Below, in pieces: positions 1-13,066 of a stretch of 64,000 bases of DNA; position 1 is the first letter of the stretch, and each line of letters starts with the position of its first letter. The notes beneath the pieces were generated by a model, which was not told the DNA's origin, searched no databases, and saw only the letters and a list, made by a program, of their open reading frames with translations. Made by a program: the position numbers and the translations under genes. Source of the DNA: Onchocerca volvulus (taxonomy: Eukaryota; Nematoda; Chromadorea; Rhabditida; Onchocercidae); assembly GCA_000499405.2 (NCBI GenBank), contig HG738140.1, positions 3,401,631 to 3,465,630 of the forward strand. The letters run 5' to 3'.

Positions 1-100
1 AAATATTCTAACTGATTTCCAATTACATTATCATTTAGTCAAATAATACTTGAAATGAAATAATTAAAAAACATAGGAGTAAATTTATTTTTTCTTCACT

Positions 101-143
<43 letters not shown>

Positions 144-484
144 TTATTTCTACAGTTTATAGCATTTATTTTCCACTCTTGGAATATGATATAATTTTGA
201 AAAGAAAATGAAGTATTTCTGACTTGTATTGCTTGCACCATCATTTATTCATATATTATTTGAAATGAAATAATCAAAAAAAAAAAAAAAAATGAAAGCA
301 AATATATTGCTTCATTTCATTTTCTTCGTCAATTTCTGCAGTTGTGAAAACAAATCAATGAAGGAATCATTTTTGAAATTTTTTCATTCCTAACAATCGT
401 ACAATAGTTTGATTATATCTGGCTCATTCATTTCTATCATCAATTGATAATAGCATTAGTATCGGAAAAAACCAAATTATTCTC

Positions 485-736
485 AAATAATCAAAATCTC
501 TATAATCTAGAAATACCTTCAAATATTCAAACTTTGACCTTTGTCACTATAATTAGCATATTGTAAATTGTGTTTGCTACGATAACATGGAAAAAATATC
601 TGTTTTTGCGTTATAAATTAATATGTTGCAAATTGTACTAGGATTCACATGTTACAAAATATTAATTATAGTGTAAAGGTCAAAGTTTGAATATACAAAG
701 ATATTTCTGTATTACAAAAATTTTTGATTATTTGTG
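485..736. repeat. Fold-back / MITE-like inverted repeat
   Basis: The left part (about 485-575) and the reverse complement of the right part (about 645-736) align over roughly 80-90 bases with some mismatches and small gaps. Both begin with CAAATAATCAAAA and share the block ATTCAAACTTTGACCTTT followed by CACTATAATTA. About 70 bases separate the arms. Size and structure fit a small non-autonomous DNA transposon (MITE) or fold-back element, but I could not define a target-site duplication. This is the only copy I noticed in the window. Confidence 0.6.
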
Positions 737-2248
737 AACATCTACATTTCAAAAAATCGATTTTTCGACAATTGGGATTGAAAAAAAAAAAAAACTTAAG
801 AAGAAAAAATGAAAGATTTAGGAGCATAAACAAATATTAATAATGATGATAAAAATGAAAATATTGAAATTATTGAAATGAAAGAAATGTACAATTCAAA
901 TTTATTAAACATTTCAATCTTTCTCTTATTTCTGGCTTCTGATTTCTGATTTTTAATCACTTTAATCAATGGGAAAAGGAAAAATAAAAATCGTCCGCAT
1001 TCGATTGGGACATTACAATGGTTAAATGGTTTTTTTTATTGATCATTGTTTACTCCATTAATTGATTAGGAAATTTTTTCATTGTGAAATTAGATTTCCA
1101 GCAAACATTACACTATAAGTTTTCGATGATAAAGGGTGACTAATTCGGTGATAATGATGATGATGAAGAAAGGATGACTAATAATGTCAATTATAATGAT
1201 GATGATGATGATGAAGATAATGGTGAAAGAATGATTAATAAAGGATTTATGAAACGAAACTGTGGTATTCGATAGAATAGAATGTGTCATTATTCTTAAA
1301 CACTTTCCAACAAATATTTCAATTTTGTTGCATTTGGTTTTTCTTTTTTTTTTTTTTTCAGTGACATATTTCAGTTTTGATTTTATTTATTTATCGATTT
1401 TGATTATTTATCAATTTAATGTAAGATTATTTCATAAATAAGAAATAATTTGAATAATCCCTCAAATAAAAAGGAAATATGTCTGAGCATATTATCGTTT
1501 TAGAGTGAAAATTTCACTTTATTATATATATAATCAAAAAAAGATTTTTTTTGTTTTTTAAAACTTAAATTAAACTAGAAATATATCTATTGTATCATAT
1601 ATTAATTGGCTGGTATGTTTATTTATTTAACTTATTGATGATCTAATAAAATTTATTAAAATTTATCATTTAATCATCAATTTCATGTTATTCCTTTCCC
1701 ATGCATTTTTGTTTTTTATCTATCAATTTAATCATTCCCAAATAAAAGTAAACATCTAGCTCAAAAATCGGTGGAAAAAAAAAGGAAAAAAAAATGTTAT
1801 CAAAATCAATTTTCCCATGATAAATGATGATTTTACTTATATAAAAATATTATTAGATGAAATAAGGTAAAAAATGATTAGTGAGAATGATTATGGATAA
1901 TACTATTTATATCATTTTGAAATAAAACAAGAAAAAATTCCTCATAATTTCTTTTTTTTTTTTTTTAGAAGGAAATCTGACCGGTATTATCAATTAAATG
2001 ATAACACTGCTAACATTAGAATGAAAACGATAATAATAATGATGATTAAAATGGCGGCGGTGATTCTATAATGATAATGATAATAAATGATGATGTATCG
2101 TTAACTCATGAATATGAAATGATATGGAAAAAAGAAGTTGGAATTGATGAAGTTATCAAAGTTGGATAAAATTTGATAATGGGAATGTCTGAAGGATTAA
2201 CGGGATGCACTCATTCTCGTGTTATCATTATCATCATTATTAGTCTGT

Positions 2249-2283
2249 CATCATCATCATCATCATCATCATCATTCATCATC
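2249..2283. repeat. (TCA)n microsatellite
   Basis: About nine to ten TCA trinucleotides, nearly perfect, with degenerate TCA-rich flanks on both sides (2221-2310). It lies in gene-free sequence. Confidence 0.85.
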
Positions 2284-4620
2284 AACATCATTTTTATCAT
2301 CATTATCTGCTAGCACTGACGTAAATAAGACAAGTTTAGCTAAAGCTATTATTGCTCAGGCTAGTTAGCAAACAATGTAATCTAAGATTAATCTTATTGC
2401 TCATCTCATTCATTTAAATAAACAAACCATCATCAATCTTATGAACAATTCAGCTAATTCTTGTTTCGAAGAAAATGATTTTCGAAAGATATCTTCAATT
2501 AAGACCCTATTTTGAGTTAAGTATTCTCAAATAAGTTTATTTCAAATTTTAGAAAAAATCAATTTTCAGATTGATGAAAAATTGCATTTCAAATCTTTTT
2601 ATTCCTAATGTGTAATTTCAATAAAATTATTGCCATTTTTATTATTTTTTAAAATTTTTCAAATTAAGATTATTCTAATTTTTTATGTATTATTTTCCAA
2701 ATTTTATTGCTTGCTTTTTGTGATTCACTACTGGAAATAACAATCTGGTTTTCACCTATTGTTTGTTATATGGCTTTTCATATCTATTTGTTATCACCAT
2801 TAATCTTGATTGCTGATAAAATTATAAATGATATTGAATATTAATACATTTTAGAAACTTTCTCTTTTTTTTTCCCAGATTTTTTTCCCATTTTTTTTTA
2901 AAGCTACAATTATAACAGACAGGATATGAATCATCATCTCTAAAAAATATATAATTCATCATATAGATATTTTTTAATCATTTATTCATTTCTCTTTTCT
3001 ATTTTCATATTGTATCAATAAGTTATGTTTCATAGGAACATCATATAATAACGTATACCTTAATTTTTTCAAATTGATCAGCCAGTTTTCACCACTTCGT
3101 GGCAATTTTTTGTCTGATGATTCTCAGTCATCAATTACTTCGAAACAAAAATAATATGAATCATCATCCCATAGGTCCAAATTTTAGTCATTCATTCTTT
3201 TTCCAGCAAACCTGTAAGTGAAATATAATCTATCAAAATATGAAATTCAGGCTATCAAATTCAGGCAACAAAATATGCCCCAATTGAAAAGATCAGAAGA
3301 GAAAATGGATATTACTAAATCACATGGACTTTTAATTTGAAAAAAAAAAAGAAAAAAAAAAAGAAAAAAGGAAAACTAAAAAAAAAACTAAAAATTTAAA
3401 TGTTTGAAAAAAAATTCAGCTAAATACTTCTTTACGCTAACTTAAAATGTAAGTTATATATTAAATTTGAATGAATTCAATAGAACGGAAATAATCTAAA
3501 AAATCTACATGTAATATCAACCGAAATAAATAATTTTTGTGGCCTATCAACTGATATCAAATTAAATTATAATATAAGTTATATTTCAAAACTGATGTTG
3601 AAATTTGAGTCATCTAGATAAGCAAATATCTGATTGCTATTTTCGTCACTTATTGTACTAAATTTTATCTTTCTATTTAATTTCATTGTAAACATTTGCT
3701 CTAATTGCATTATTCAGCTTTACTTAATTCCATTTAGCATATTTTACTTAATTAATCATTTATTTAATTATTCATTTACTTGCTTATTCATATAATCAAT
3801 TTAATTTTACCAAAAATTACGAAAATCGCACATTTTAATATTTCCAAAAATAAATAAAAAAAGTGAAAAAAATTTATTAAAACGATAAAAATAAATTAGA
3901 AAAATTTTATTAGAACGCGTCAATCTTTTCTTGAAAAACAGACTCGTCCTTAGTAAAATCTCGGAGCTAGTATTTTCATTTTCTCGAATATATTGAGACG
4001 ATTTTGGTATATTTCTCTCGGTTTTACTTCCATCTTTTGTATGCATATAATTTTTGCTTACTTTATAATTTTATTTGTACATAAATGATTGATGAATTAT
4101 TCTTGCTTAAAAATTTAACAAATTTATTTATTAAATTTATGTTTTTTTCTTTTTTTTACGAATTTTAATTCAATCATCTTATTTAAAACAATTAAAAATA
4201 TGACATTATGATTAAAGCATCAAAATATGATCTTTTTAGCTCATTCCAAGCTTTAAGCTAAAGACGTATGATATCATTGGGATGACAAATATTCGTGAAG
4301 ACAGGAAAGGAGAAAAAAAAGGGAAAGAATTTCGGGAAAATTAAATTTTCACGAAACATTCAATCAATATTATACTAATTTTATGCAATAATTTATCATT
4401 CACGAAGTAAATTTGATATAATCCGCTTCATCGATGCATATCATATCCGGAAATATATAAATAATAACGCGGCCCGTTCATTGTTGGTACCATTGGATTA
4501 ATCTCGTTTTCCGCTCAATGCGAGGGGATGTCATTTATCGATTTATTCAAAAATATTGAAAATATGTTTGCTTCACTTTTTTCATTTTTACTGCTCTCTC
4601 AGTATGCATTTTCGGAAATG

Positions 4621-5245
4621 ATGTGTATGTGTCAGTGTATGTCTATGTAAACATATTTGTGTACGTGTATTTATGCATTGTACGTGTGTTTGTGCATTAT
4701 ACGTGTATTTATGCATTGTACGTGTGTTTGTGCATTGCACGTGTATTTATGCATTGTACGTGTGTTTGTGCATTGCACGTGTATTTATGCATTGTACGTG
4801 TGTTTTTGCATTACACGTGTATTTATGCGTTATGTTCATTTATACGTATATACTTGCCTATTTCTATGAGTGTAAGTATATGCATGATTGCATGTATGTT
4901 TGTGTATGTTGCATGTTTATCTGTGCATGTGAGTGTATTCTTATGTATGAATGTGTGGGTGTGTATCTTTGTATGTTTCTATATGAATGTGTATTAGTGT
5001 GTATGTCAATGTATGTTTGTATGTGAGTGTGTGTATGTTTCTAAATCTATGTATGCGAGTGTATGTTTATGTATGAATGTTTATGTGTGTATGTGTGTTC
5101 GTGTGTGAATGTATGTATTTGAATATGTGTTTGTATGTATGTCTGTGCATGCAAAGATATCGCAGTATATATGCATGCATGCATGTTTGTTAGCGGACAC
5201 GTATACCAGCATGCATGTGACGTGTGCTTTGCATGTACCATCGAT
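4621..5245. repeat. TG-rich low-complexity block
   Basis: The + strand is strongly enriched in TGTATG, TGTGTATG and TGCATG words for about 625 bases, in sharp contrast to the AT-rich surroundings. The 4661-4831 part is an ordered minisatellite and the rest is a degenerate purine-pyrimidine alternation. Long open frames cross it in several frames on both strands because the repeat lacks stop codons. That is a composition effect, not evidence of a gene. It ends about 1.9 kb upstream of the yolk-receptor start codon. Confidence 0.85.
4661..4831. repeat. 19-bp minisatellite with a 38-bp higher-order unit
   Basis: Nine consecutive 19-base units fit without gaps. Odd units read like GTACGTGTATTTATGCATT and even units like GTACGTGTGTTTGTGCATT, so the real period is a 38-base dimer. 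Units differ mostly at the first two bases (GT, GC, AT or AC). The last units are more diverged (a T for G in unit 8 and a final GCGTT). Confidence 0.9.
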
Positions 5246-7123
5246 CTATTTATTTACTATCTATTATTATATAAATTGGACATGCCATGTGTATGACAGA
5301 ATGTTTGTTATCTATATATATATGTGTCACCACAGGAAATTAATACCCATTATTAAAAAATTAATGTAATCAATTGTATTACAGAATCGGAATTAATATA
5401 ATTTAATATAATATCATAATTAATATAATCATATTTATGCTTTATATTTATATGTAAGCTATGTAAGTTTAGGAGTTATTTATTCTGAAATTTGATCAAT
5501 TTTGGGACGTATTTAAATGCTATTTTATATATCAAAAATTTTTTTTAAGCACTATAATATGTCAGCATTTAAATATGCATTAATGTTGGAATTGTTGAAA
5601 TATACCTAAATTTCTCATATATAAATGTTTAATTATTTCATAACATTTCATATGTCAGTATTGAAAATACGATTTAGATTGTTTAATGTTAAAACTTTTG
5701 GGTTGATTCTTCTTTTTTTTTTTCTTCTTTATTTGAAACTTTTTTTTGAAAATTTGCTATGAATGCATAAAATGATAGAAAATAAATGACGATATTTTGT
5801 TGGATTATTTCAAATTTTTATGCAAGAAATTAACCTGTTGTTATATTTTGGCTTTAAAAGATTTGTAATTTTGGTTTTATTTGAAGTAAAATTGAAAAAA
5901 AAAAAAAAAAAAACTGCTGCTGTTGTATTTCCTTCTTTCTTCTTTCCGCTTTTCTTTTGTTTCTTTCTTTCACTCTTTTTGACGAATCTTTTTTTCCATC
6001 AAATTTTAACATTTGGAACTAGTTTGTAAGTAAGTTATCTAATAAATGTTCATACTATATATTTTTAAATTGTTGTCGCATTTCAACATTGAAAATGTTA
6101 ATTTGTATTTTACTCTTTTTCCCTCTCTCTCTTATTCTATCTTTCTCACTTATTTTCTTTGTATCATTCTTTGTTTTGCATCAGTTGTTCTGCTTGTATC
6201 GGAAACGTTCCATTATTCATGCCACTTCCATAATTTCTTATCACTGTTTATCAGTTGTGTACGATTCATTCTTTATATTCGCTGCTTCATCTATTATTTT
6301 CCAAAATATTCATTACTTCCTATTCAATGCTTAAACTTTTCGATGTATTTTTAGTCCTTGTTATGATAATTCTAAAATTATAGAGTAATTAATGGTTTAT
6401 TTATTAGTTTACTGTTGTTTTATATGACAATTTAGAGAGTGTTTGCGTGATATTCGTTATCTACAAGCAGATTAATTAATTAATGTAGTTACAAATTCCA
6501 GTGTCATAACGTATATGTTTCTATCTTATGGTTATGTACTTGCGATTTACGTGAATGACGGTGACATCTTTCTTTTTCGTCGAGTTTTAAATTTGTTTTA
6601 AAATCATAATTGTAAACTTCAGTGTAATGCAGATGAGTATTTTTACATATTTAATGTTTAATAAGTTTGATAATTGCGATAAATTTACAAATTTTTGCGA
6701 TAAATTATGTTTATTGTAACGCAGTGTCTGGTAATTTCAGTAGTTTTATTATTTCTAACGTAGTATTCAATAAGGTCAATAATTTAACCATTTTTAATTT
6801 GAGTTAAATATATGATAATTTTCGATCGATTTGTTGCATAATTTTTTAATATTTATATTAACTTGATATTTATTTGTTTCAGATACGTTATACGCGTTCA
6901 TTTGCAATATCAAATTGCTTTTGTAATATCACGACTAAGAACGATATCAACAGTGTTATCATTAATATTCGAGCAGAGTACTCATCAGACGAACATTTCA
7001 TACTTCACATTCAGTCATTTTTATCCCTCTTCCCCATCATCTTATCGATCATTCAGTGCAGTAGGAAATTATTGCATGGAACGACTTTAAGATAGCATCC
7101 ATTATTATTAACTTGAAAAAAGA
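5246..7123. other. Intergenic region upstream of the yolk receptor
   Basis: AT-rich sequence without a supported exon. A good polypyrimidine-AG acceptor (TTTGTTTCAG, ending at 6882) lies 241 bases before the receptor start codon. It is the most likely 3' splice site for a 5' UTR exon or spliced leader. Open frames around 5820-6350 and 6863-7095 are T-rich and overlap each other in different frames, so I do not call them. Confidence 0.55.
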
Positions 7124-10100
7124 ATGTTGAAAATTTCAAAAATATTCATACCTGTTGCATTTTTTATATTCCTTACATTAGTGGAATCTCCTGAAGCTGT
7201 TACTCCATCAGCAATTAAAGGTAAATATTTGCTTCTTAGGATTAATTTCTTGGAACATTCATTTTATGCTAGAATTCACAAATTCATTAAGTGTTTATGA
7301 ATAAATAATTTAGGTTGTGTTTTTTTTCTCGAGATTTTGAACCAAAAATTTTTATAAAATATGATATAGCTAGAATTTCTTCTATCATTTCTCAAGGACT
7401 TATTGATTCATGTGAAAATGATAACTAATTGTAAATACATTTTAAAAGTGACGTATTTTTTTTTTCAAATTTACCGGATAATAGGAAAAAGTGAATTTTC
7501 AGGCACTGTATCGTTGTGAATTTGCACTTATTTCAGATGCTGTCAGCTAATCAGAAATATGTATTGAGCAAAAATTAGGAATGTTTTTTCCCTTTCTAAT
7601 ACTGCTAAATCTTTATTTGCAGAATGCTCTGATAATCAGTTTAAGTGTAACAACGACAAATGTATCCCTCTTTCATGGCGTTGTGATGGTGATGAAGATT
7701 GTCCGGAAGGTGAAGATGAAGATAAATGTTGTAAGTGAATATTTAATTTAATTCATCGCTTAAATTCCACATTTTTTATACCCAAAACTTTTTTTTTCAA
7801 AATTCTTTGTAAATACACTAGTGTTTTAGCTAGAAAAAAAAAAAATCCCTGCTTTTCGGTATCATTTCTTTCTTTCTTTCTTTCTTTTTTTTTTTTGGCA
7901 GTATAATTAAAGATTTTTTCGAAATAATGTTTGTTTTATGTTCAGATGTTTTAATGATCAATTTCTCTTTATGACTTTTTGTTCCAGCATGGATATCTTG
8001 CAAAGCTGACAGAGAATTTGAATGTTCTGGTGATTCAAGTGGCCTTCCATTATATACTTCAAAAATCCGAGATTACCCAGCACGTTGTATTCCAAAAACT
8101 TGGGTATGTGATGGAGAAGCTGATTGTCGTGATGCATCAGACGAAAAAGGATGTCAAAGTTTGTACTAGTATATGTTTATGCAATTATCGCTTGTTTAAG
8201 TTAGTTGCTTTATAAATACTGTTGCGAAATGTGCAGTTATGTATTATGTAGAGCATGAAAAATCATCTTAAACTGGATTTTTCCGTATAATTGTCATTTA
8301 GATATGAAACTATATTTGCTTATTGATATATGATTTTTTTTTTCTCTTCTATCGAAGCATGCTGTAAGAAATTTTTTGTACTATAGAGTTTTGCAATGAT
8401 AAAATTAACAAAATCAATTCAACAATTAATTTTTAGAGAAAATTTTTGGAGAAAAATCAATTCATTGTTAGAGAAATTATCTCATTATATTTTAAGAGTA
8501 TGTTAGCTCATCTCAAAATTGGTACTTTATCAATTGATAATGAACAAAAATGCACTAACTGAGCTAGAACAATTCAACTTTTATCTTTTTGAATATTGGA
8601 ATTAAAGTATTAAAACATTCTGATCGATGTGCACTTTTTCAGACATAACATGTGACAAAGATCAATTCGTATGTGAAGAATACAAAGGTCATGCTAGGAT
8701 GTGTATTCCGATGACATGGAAATGTGATGGACAAAATGACTGTGTTGATATGTCCGATGAAAAAGACTGCCAGAAGACAAGAACATGTGGCGTAAATGAA
8801 TTTCAGTACGAATTTTTGAATGTTCCTTTCCTTTTTTTCTAGCTTTTAATTCTTTTCGTTCAACATTTTTTATTTTAAATTTTTTCCGGTCTAGCTGTAT
8901 CCATCCATCATTCCTTCAGCTTATTTCAAAGATAGTTTCAATCCGTAGAGATGCGTCTATGAAGGAGCATTTTTTGAGTTTTTAAATGTCATTTTTAAGT
9001 ATAGATGCGGTAACGGCGTATGTATATTCAAAAATTGGCTTTGTGATGGTGATGATGATTGTGGTGATGGTTCGGATGAAGATCACGAGAAATGTCCGAA
9101 TACAACATGTGATGCTACAGAGAAGTTTCAGGTCAGATTTATTTGGAATTTATTTTTAATCAAGCTATTGATAACTGATGAATCTTTTATTGGAGCTGCC
9201 ACCATTTGTTACTTATGTAAAACTATTACGTGATATTGAAGAAGAGTTATTCTAGTGTCGATCAGGTGGAACGTGTATCCCTCGAATGTGGGTTTGTGAT
9301 GGTGAAGCGGATTGCAAGGATCATTCGGATGAAACGGACTGTTCAGATATTGGTTCAGCTATAGGTCAAAATCCACACGCAGTTACATGTCATCATAGTT
9401 TTGTGCGTTTTTTTAAGTTTAGTTTCAGGTTTTTATATTTCATTTCTGACAGTCCAATTTTTAATAGTATATTTCTCGTCACGGTTACAGAGAGATTGCA
9501 AAGGTATATATTTTAAGATTGCAGTTGCAAATATACGTGGATTGTGTCACGCATCCATGTTCCGGGAAAGTAGCACTTTAGCGTTGGTAACTGGCAGTTA
9601 CATTGATGATTTCGTGAGCTAAATGTTTCATTAGGGAAATATTAAGTAACATTCACTCGCCTGATTTATATCAAGTAACATTCACCCGTTTGATTATTAT
9701 ATTATTTTTCTAAGAGATAAGTACTGTTAACTAATAATGAATTATCTGGAAATTCTGATTAAAAACTATGAAATGGATTAGATTTTTTATGCACTGTGCC
9801 TTTTATATATGTGTTAGCTGTAACTGTTAATAGTTGTCAGTTTGCTTAATTTTTTTGTTATTATGATATTCATTGAAATTGTACCAAATTTTGTTAATAC
9901 GAAGCTGTTTAAAAAACATATTAAATATTCAGGAATTTCCTTGTCGAAATGGAGGCCACTGTATTAATAAGGCGTGGAAATGTGATGGGGAAATGGATTG
10001 TGCGGATGGTTCAGATGAAGAAAATTGTAATATTTCGTTTTAAAAGTTTTTAACATTTAAATCTATAATTTCACTGCAATTATATTTATCAGTAAAATCA

Positions 10101-13032
10101 CTATTTTTCAAAATGATGTAGTTTGAGATATTAAATCGTATTTCACATTTTGGTCATGTATGTACATAATAAGTGAAAATTTTCCTCATGAATATAGTTA
10201 TGATGAAGCATGTGCAGGTTAGCTATGATTTAAAAAGAGGTGAAATCCTTAAACTCAAATCAAGTGCACAGATATGTTGATTATTTTTAAGGTGAAAAAC
10301 GTGTTTGTACAGCTAATGAGAAGGCGTGCGATGTGGGAAGATGTATTCCGGCGAACAAATGGTGTGATAATGTTGTTGATTGTCTTGATGGAGCTGATGA
10401 AAAATATTGCATAATACCTGTCAAACGTATGTTGTATCTTTTCTGTGCCAAATGCATTAGTGATCCCATTCCGTTTGCTAAAGAGCAATATAGTTATGGG
10501 ATATAAAACTCATCTGGCGTTTAAATTGCAGCGATTTTCACTGTAAAACATTAGAACTGTTTTTCTTTTTTGTTTCCATAATATCCAAGCATTTTAGATT
10601 TAATTTATTTCTTTCTGAAGCATAATGTGAGTTTGAGAACTTATATCGATTTTTTTTATTCTTTTTGAAGATACCAATTAATAAGTTTTCTCTTCAAAGA
10701 TTACATTACCAGTTTACATTTTATATTGAAAGATCCATCAATTTTGACTGTTTTGATTTAATTTATTACTATAGATCTTTACATTTGTGCATTTAAATAT
10801 TTTCTTCAGCTGAGAAATGCGATGAAAATACAGAATATCGTTGTCCAGGAACTCCTTTGCAGTGCGTCAAGCTAGAAGATTTGTGTGTTGATGGAAAACC
10901 GAATAATGACTGCTTAAAATCTGTTTGCTCTTCACAACTTAATCTAAGTGAGAAAATAATTTTACTATTTAATGTGACTAATTCAAAAGGTTATGTAAAA
11001 TGCGCTGAAACTGATCAGAATCTGATTAATTATTCCTGAGTAATTATTTGCACAGCTCTTTTGAGATAAGCTTTTATAACTTGCTGAAGTATTGATTTAA
11101 GATCTACGAATCGGTAAGGCACTTTTCTAGTAATAGAGCAAACATTTAAATAAAAAAAGACACAACAGCAGTAAAAGAAAACTACACCACTACTATACAT
11201 TACCTGCTGCAAGATCATTACTTTTGTATAACTTGGATTTTATTTCCCCCCTTTCGATAAGAAAAACAAAATAAGATTTGACAGTAAATGACTCTCATTG
11301 ATTTTACTTTGAATAAAATGTTGTATATCTTTTGTATAATAGCGATTTAACTTTTCTTTCTTTATTAATGTGCGTAGATCTTCAGAATGGCGTATACAAT
11401 CTGCCGAATAGTTATATGTAATCTTCCAGCTGATCAAGTCACTCATTGTTGAAACTATTTCGCTCTAGTTGTTCAGTTCCTGACTTCAGTAGTGAACCGG
11501 TCACATATTTCGGGCAGGTGTATTAGAATTTTAGTGTCGAGTATTAATTCCACAATAAGATAGCAAAATTTTTTTTGGATATTTGGAAATAAGAGAAGAG
11601 TTATGAAGGACTTTAGTAGTATTCATTTATTTCCATGCTAAACGTTGTCTAATCGGCTTTCGTGGAATGACAATTAGATAATGATGGCTAAAAAAAAACT
11701 TATTACACACACAAAAAAAAAATTTAATCATAATTGTAGAATAAATAAAATTATTAATGTAAAATTATTGAATAGTAAAATTACTTAAAAAAGTAAAATT
11801 ATTTGCTTTTGAAGTAGATCGGATTTTATGTTGTACTGCATAATTATGTGAGTTGCCTTGTGAATAAAAAGCCTTTTAGTAGCATCATTTTGATATTTAA
11901 TGAATTCTTTTTCTTTCCAGCGCTATGTGATGACTTATCAAATAATCATTGTAAATGTCGAACAACAAAATTTAATGGTACTATCTGTCATTGTCCTCGT
12001 GGTTTCGAATTGAAAGGAAGAAGTTGTGTAGGTTGGTTTTCTTTTTCATTAGATTATCTAGAATAAATGATATCTTCGTGTAATTTTATTATTTCATGAA
12101 TTGTATGAATTCTGGTTGAAACATACTTAATCTTTAATAAAGTTTTTTATATTAATATCAAATATTTTTACTCCAATTAGGATATCAATCTGTGTGCAAT
12201 AAAACAACAATGTGAAGTAAGATGAAAATTGATGATTAAGTAGTGGATATGATTCTATCCTCTGAAAATTTACATCGTCCCTTTTCAGAATGAACTTGGC
12301 TTTAAGGAAATTTTTCGAAATAATGAGGAAGCAAATTCTTGATCCAAACTAAAATGCTTAAATCGATAGTATGCTCTCATGTTCTGTGCTTTTAACCATT
12401 TTTTGTGATCTGTATTTTACTAGAGTCTTAGATTTCGAAATTTTTTAAGATGACTTGTGTCGCTTAAATGTGCGAACGATATTTATGCTTGTATTATATA
12501 TTTTCAATTAAAGATATCGATGAATGTGCTCAGATTGGAATTTGTGCCCAGAAATGTATCAATTTACCAGGTGGATACATGTGTGAATGTTATCCTGGCT
12601 ATCATCTTACGATGGGCAGGTTACTTTTCATTTAGTTGTATTATTTTCGCATAACATCGATTTAATGTAGTTTTATTCATTTTTTAATTTTGTATTTTGT
12701 GCCTTGTTTATCTTGATATGATGAGTAAAGGGAAGAAAAAGGATAATTCCCGTATTATTATTGATTACAAAAAACGATACCTATTAATTCCAAAAAAAAA
12801 TATCATATTTATAGATCGACTGGCAATGTAAATAAAAGTGCGGGTGTATGCCGGGCAAAAGGCAGTGATCCATTGCTATTGCTGTCGAATAGAGCTGCCA
12901 TACGAAGATTTGATTTGGTTACGAACAAATATGAACCACTTGTCGCAAAGCTTGATTCTGCAGTAGCGATGGATTTTTTGCATAGGTCAGCAAATTTTTC
13001 TTGTTCTTCTGGAAAATGTGCATGCTTTGTTC

Positions 13033-13066
<34 letters not shown>

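Larger units (their letters stand above)
1..4620. other. Gene-free AT-rich stretch
   Basis: I found no exon with supporting splice signals on either strand. It contains long A and T runs (for example about 103-142), two diverged copies of a TTGAAATGAAATAAT-type segment near 50 and 260, a GAT-type trinucleotide run around 1195-1215, and the fold-back element and TCA microsatellite listed separately. The open frames here are short, low complexity and built on homopolymers. Confidence 0.7.

Noticed and set aside
4623..5369. Overlapping Cys/Val/Tyr-rich open frames on both strands
   Set aside because: They are made by the TG-rich minisatellite, which lacks stops in several frames. No splice support and no protein-like composition.
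6046..7095. Open frames upstream of the yolk receptor
   Set aside because: Phe/Leu/Ser-rich and overlapping in different frames, with no signal beyond AT composition. The acceptor at 6882 is better explained as a 5' UTR splice site.
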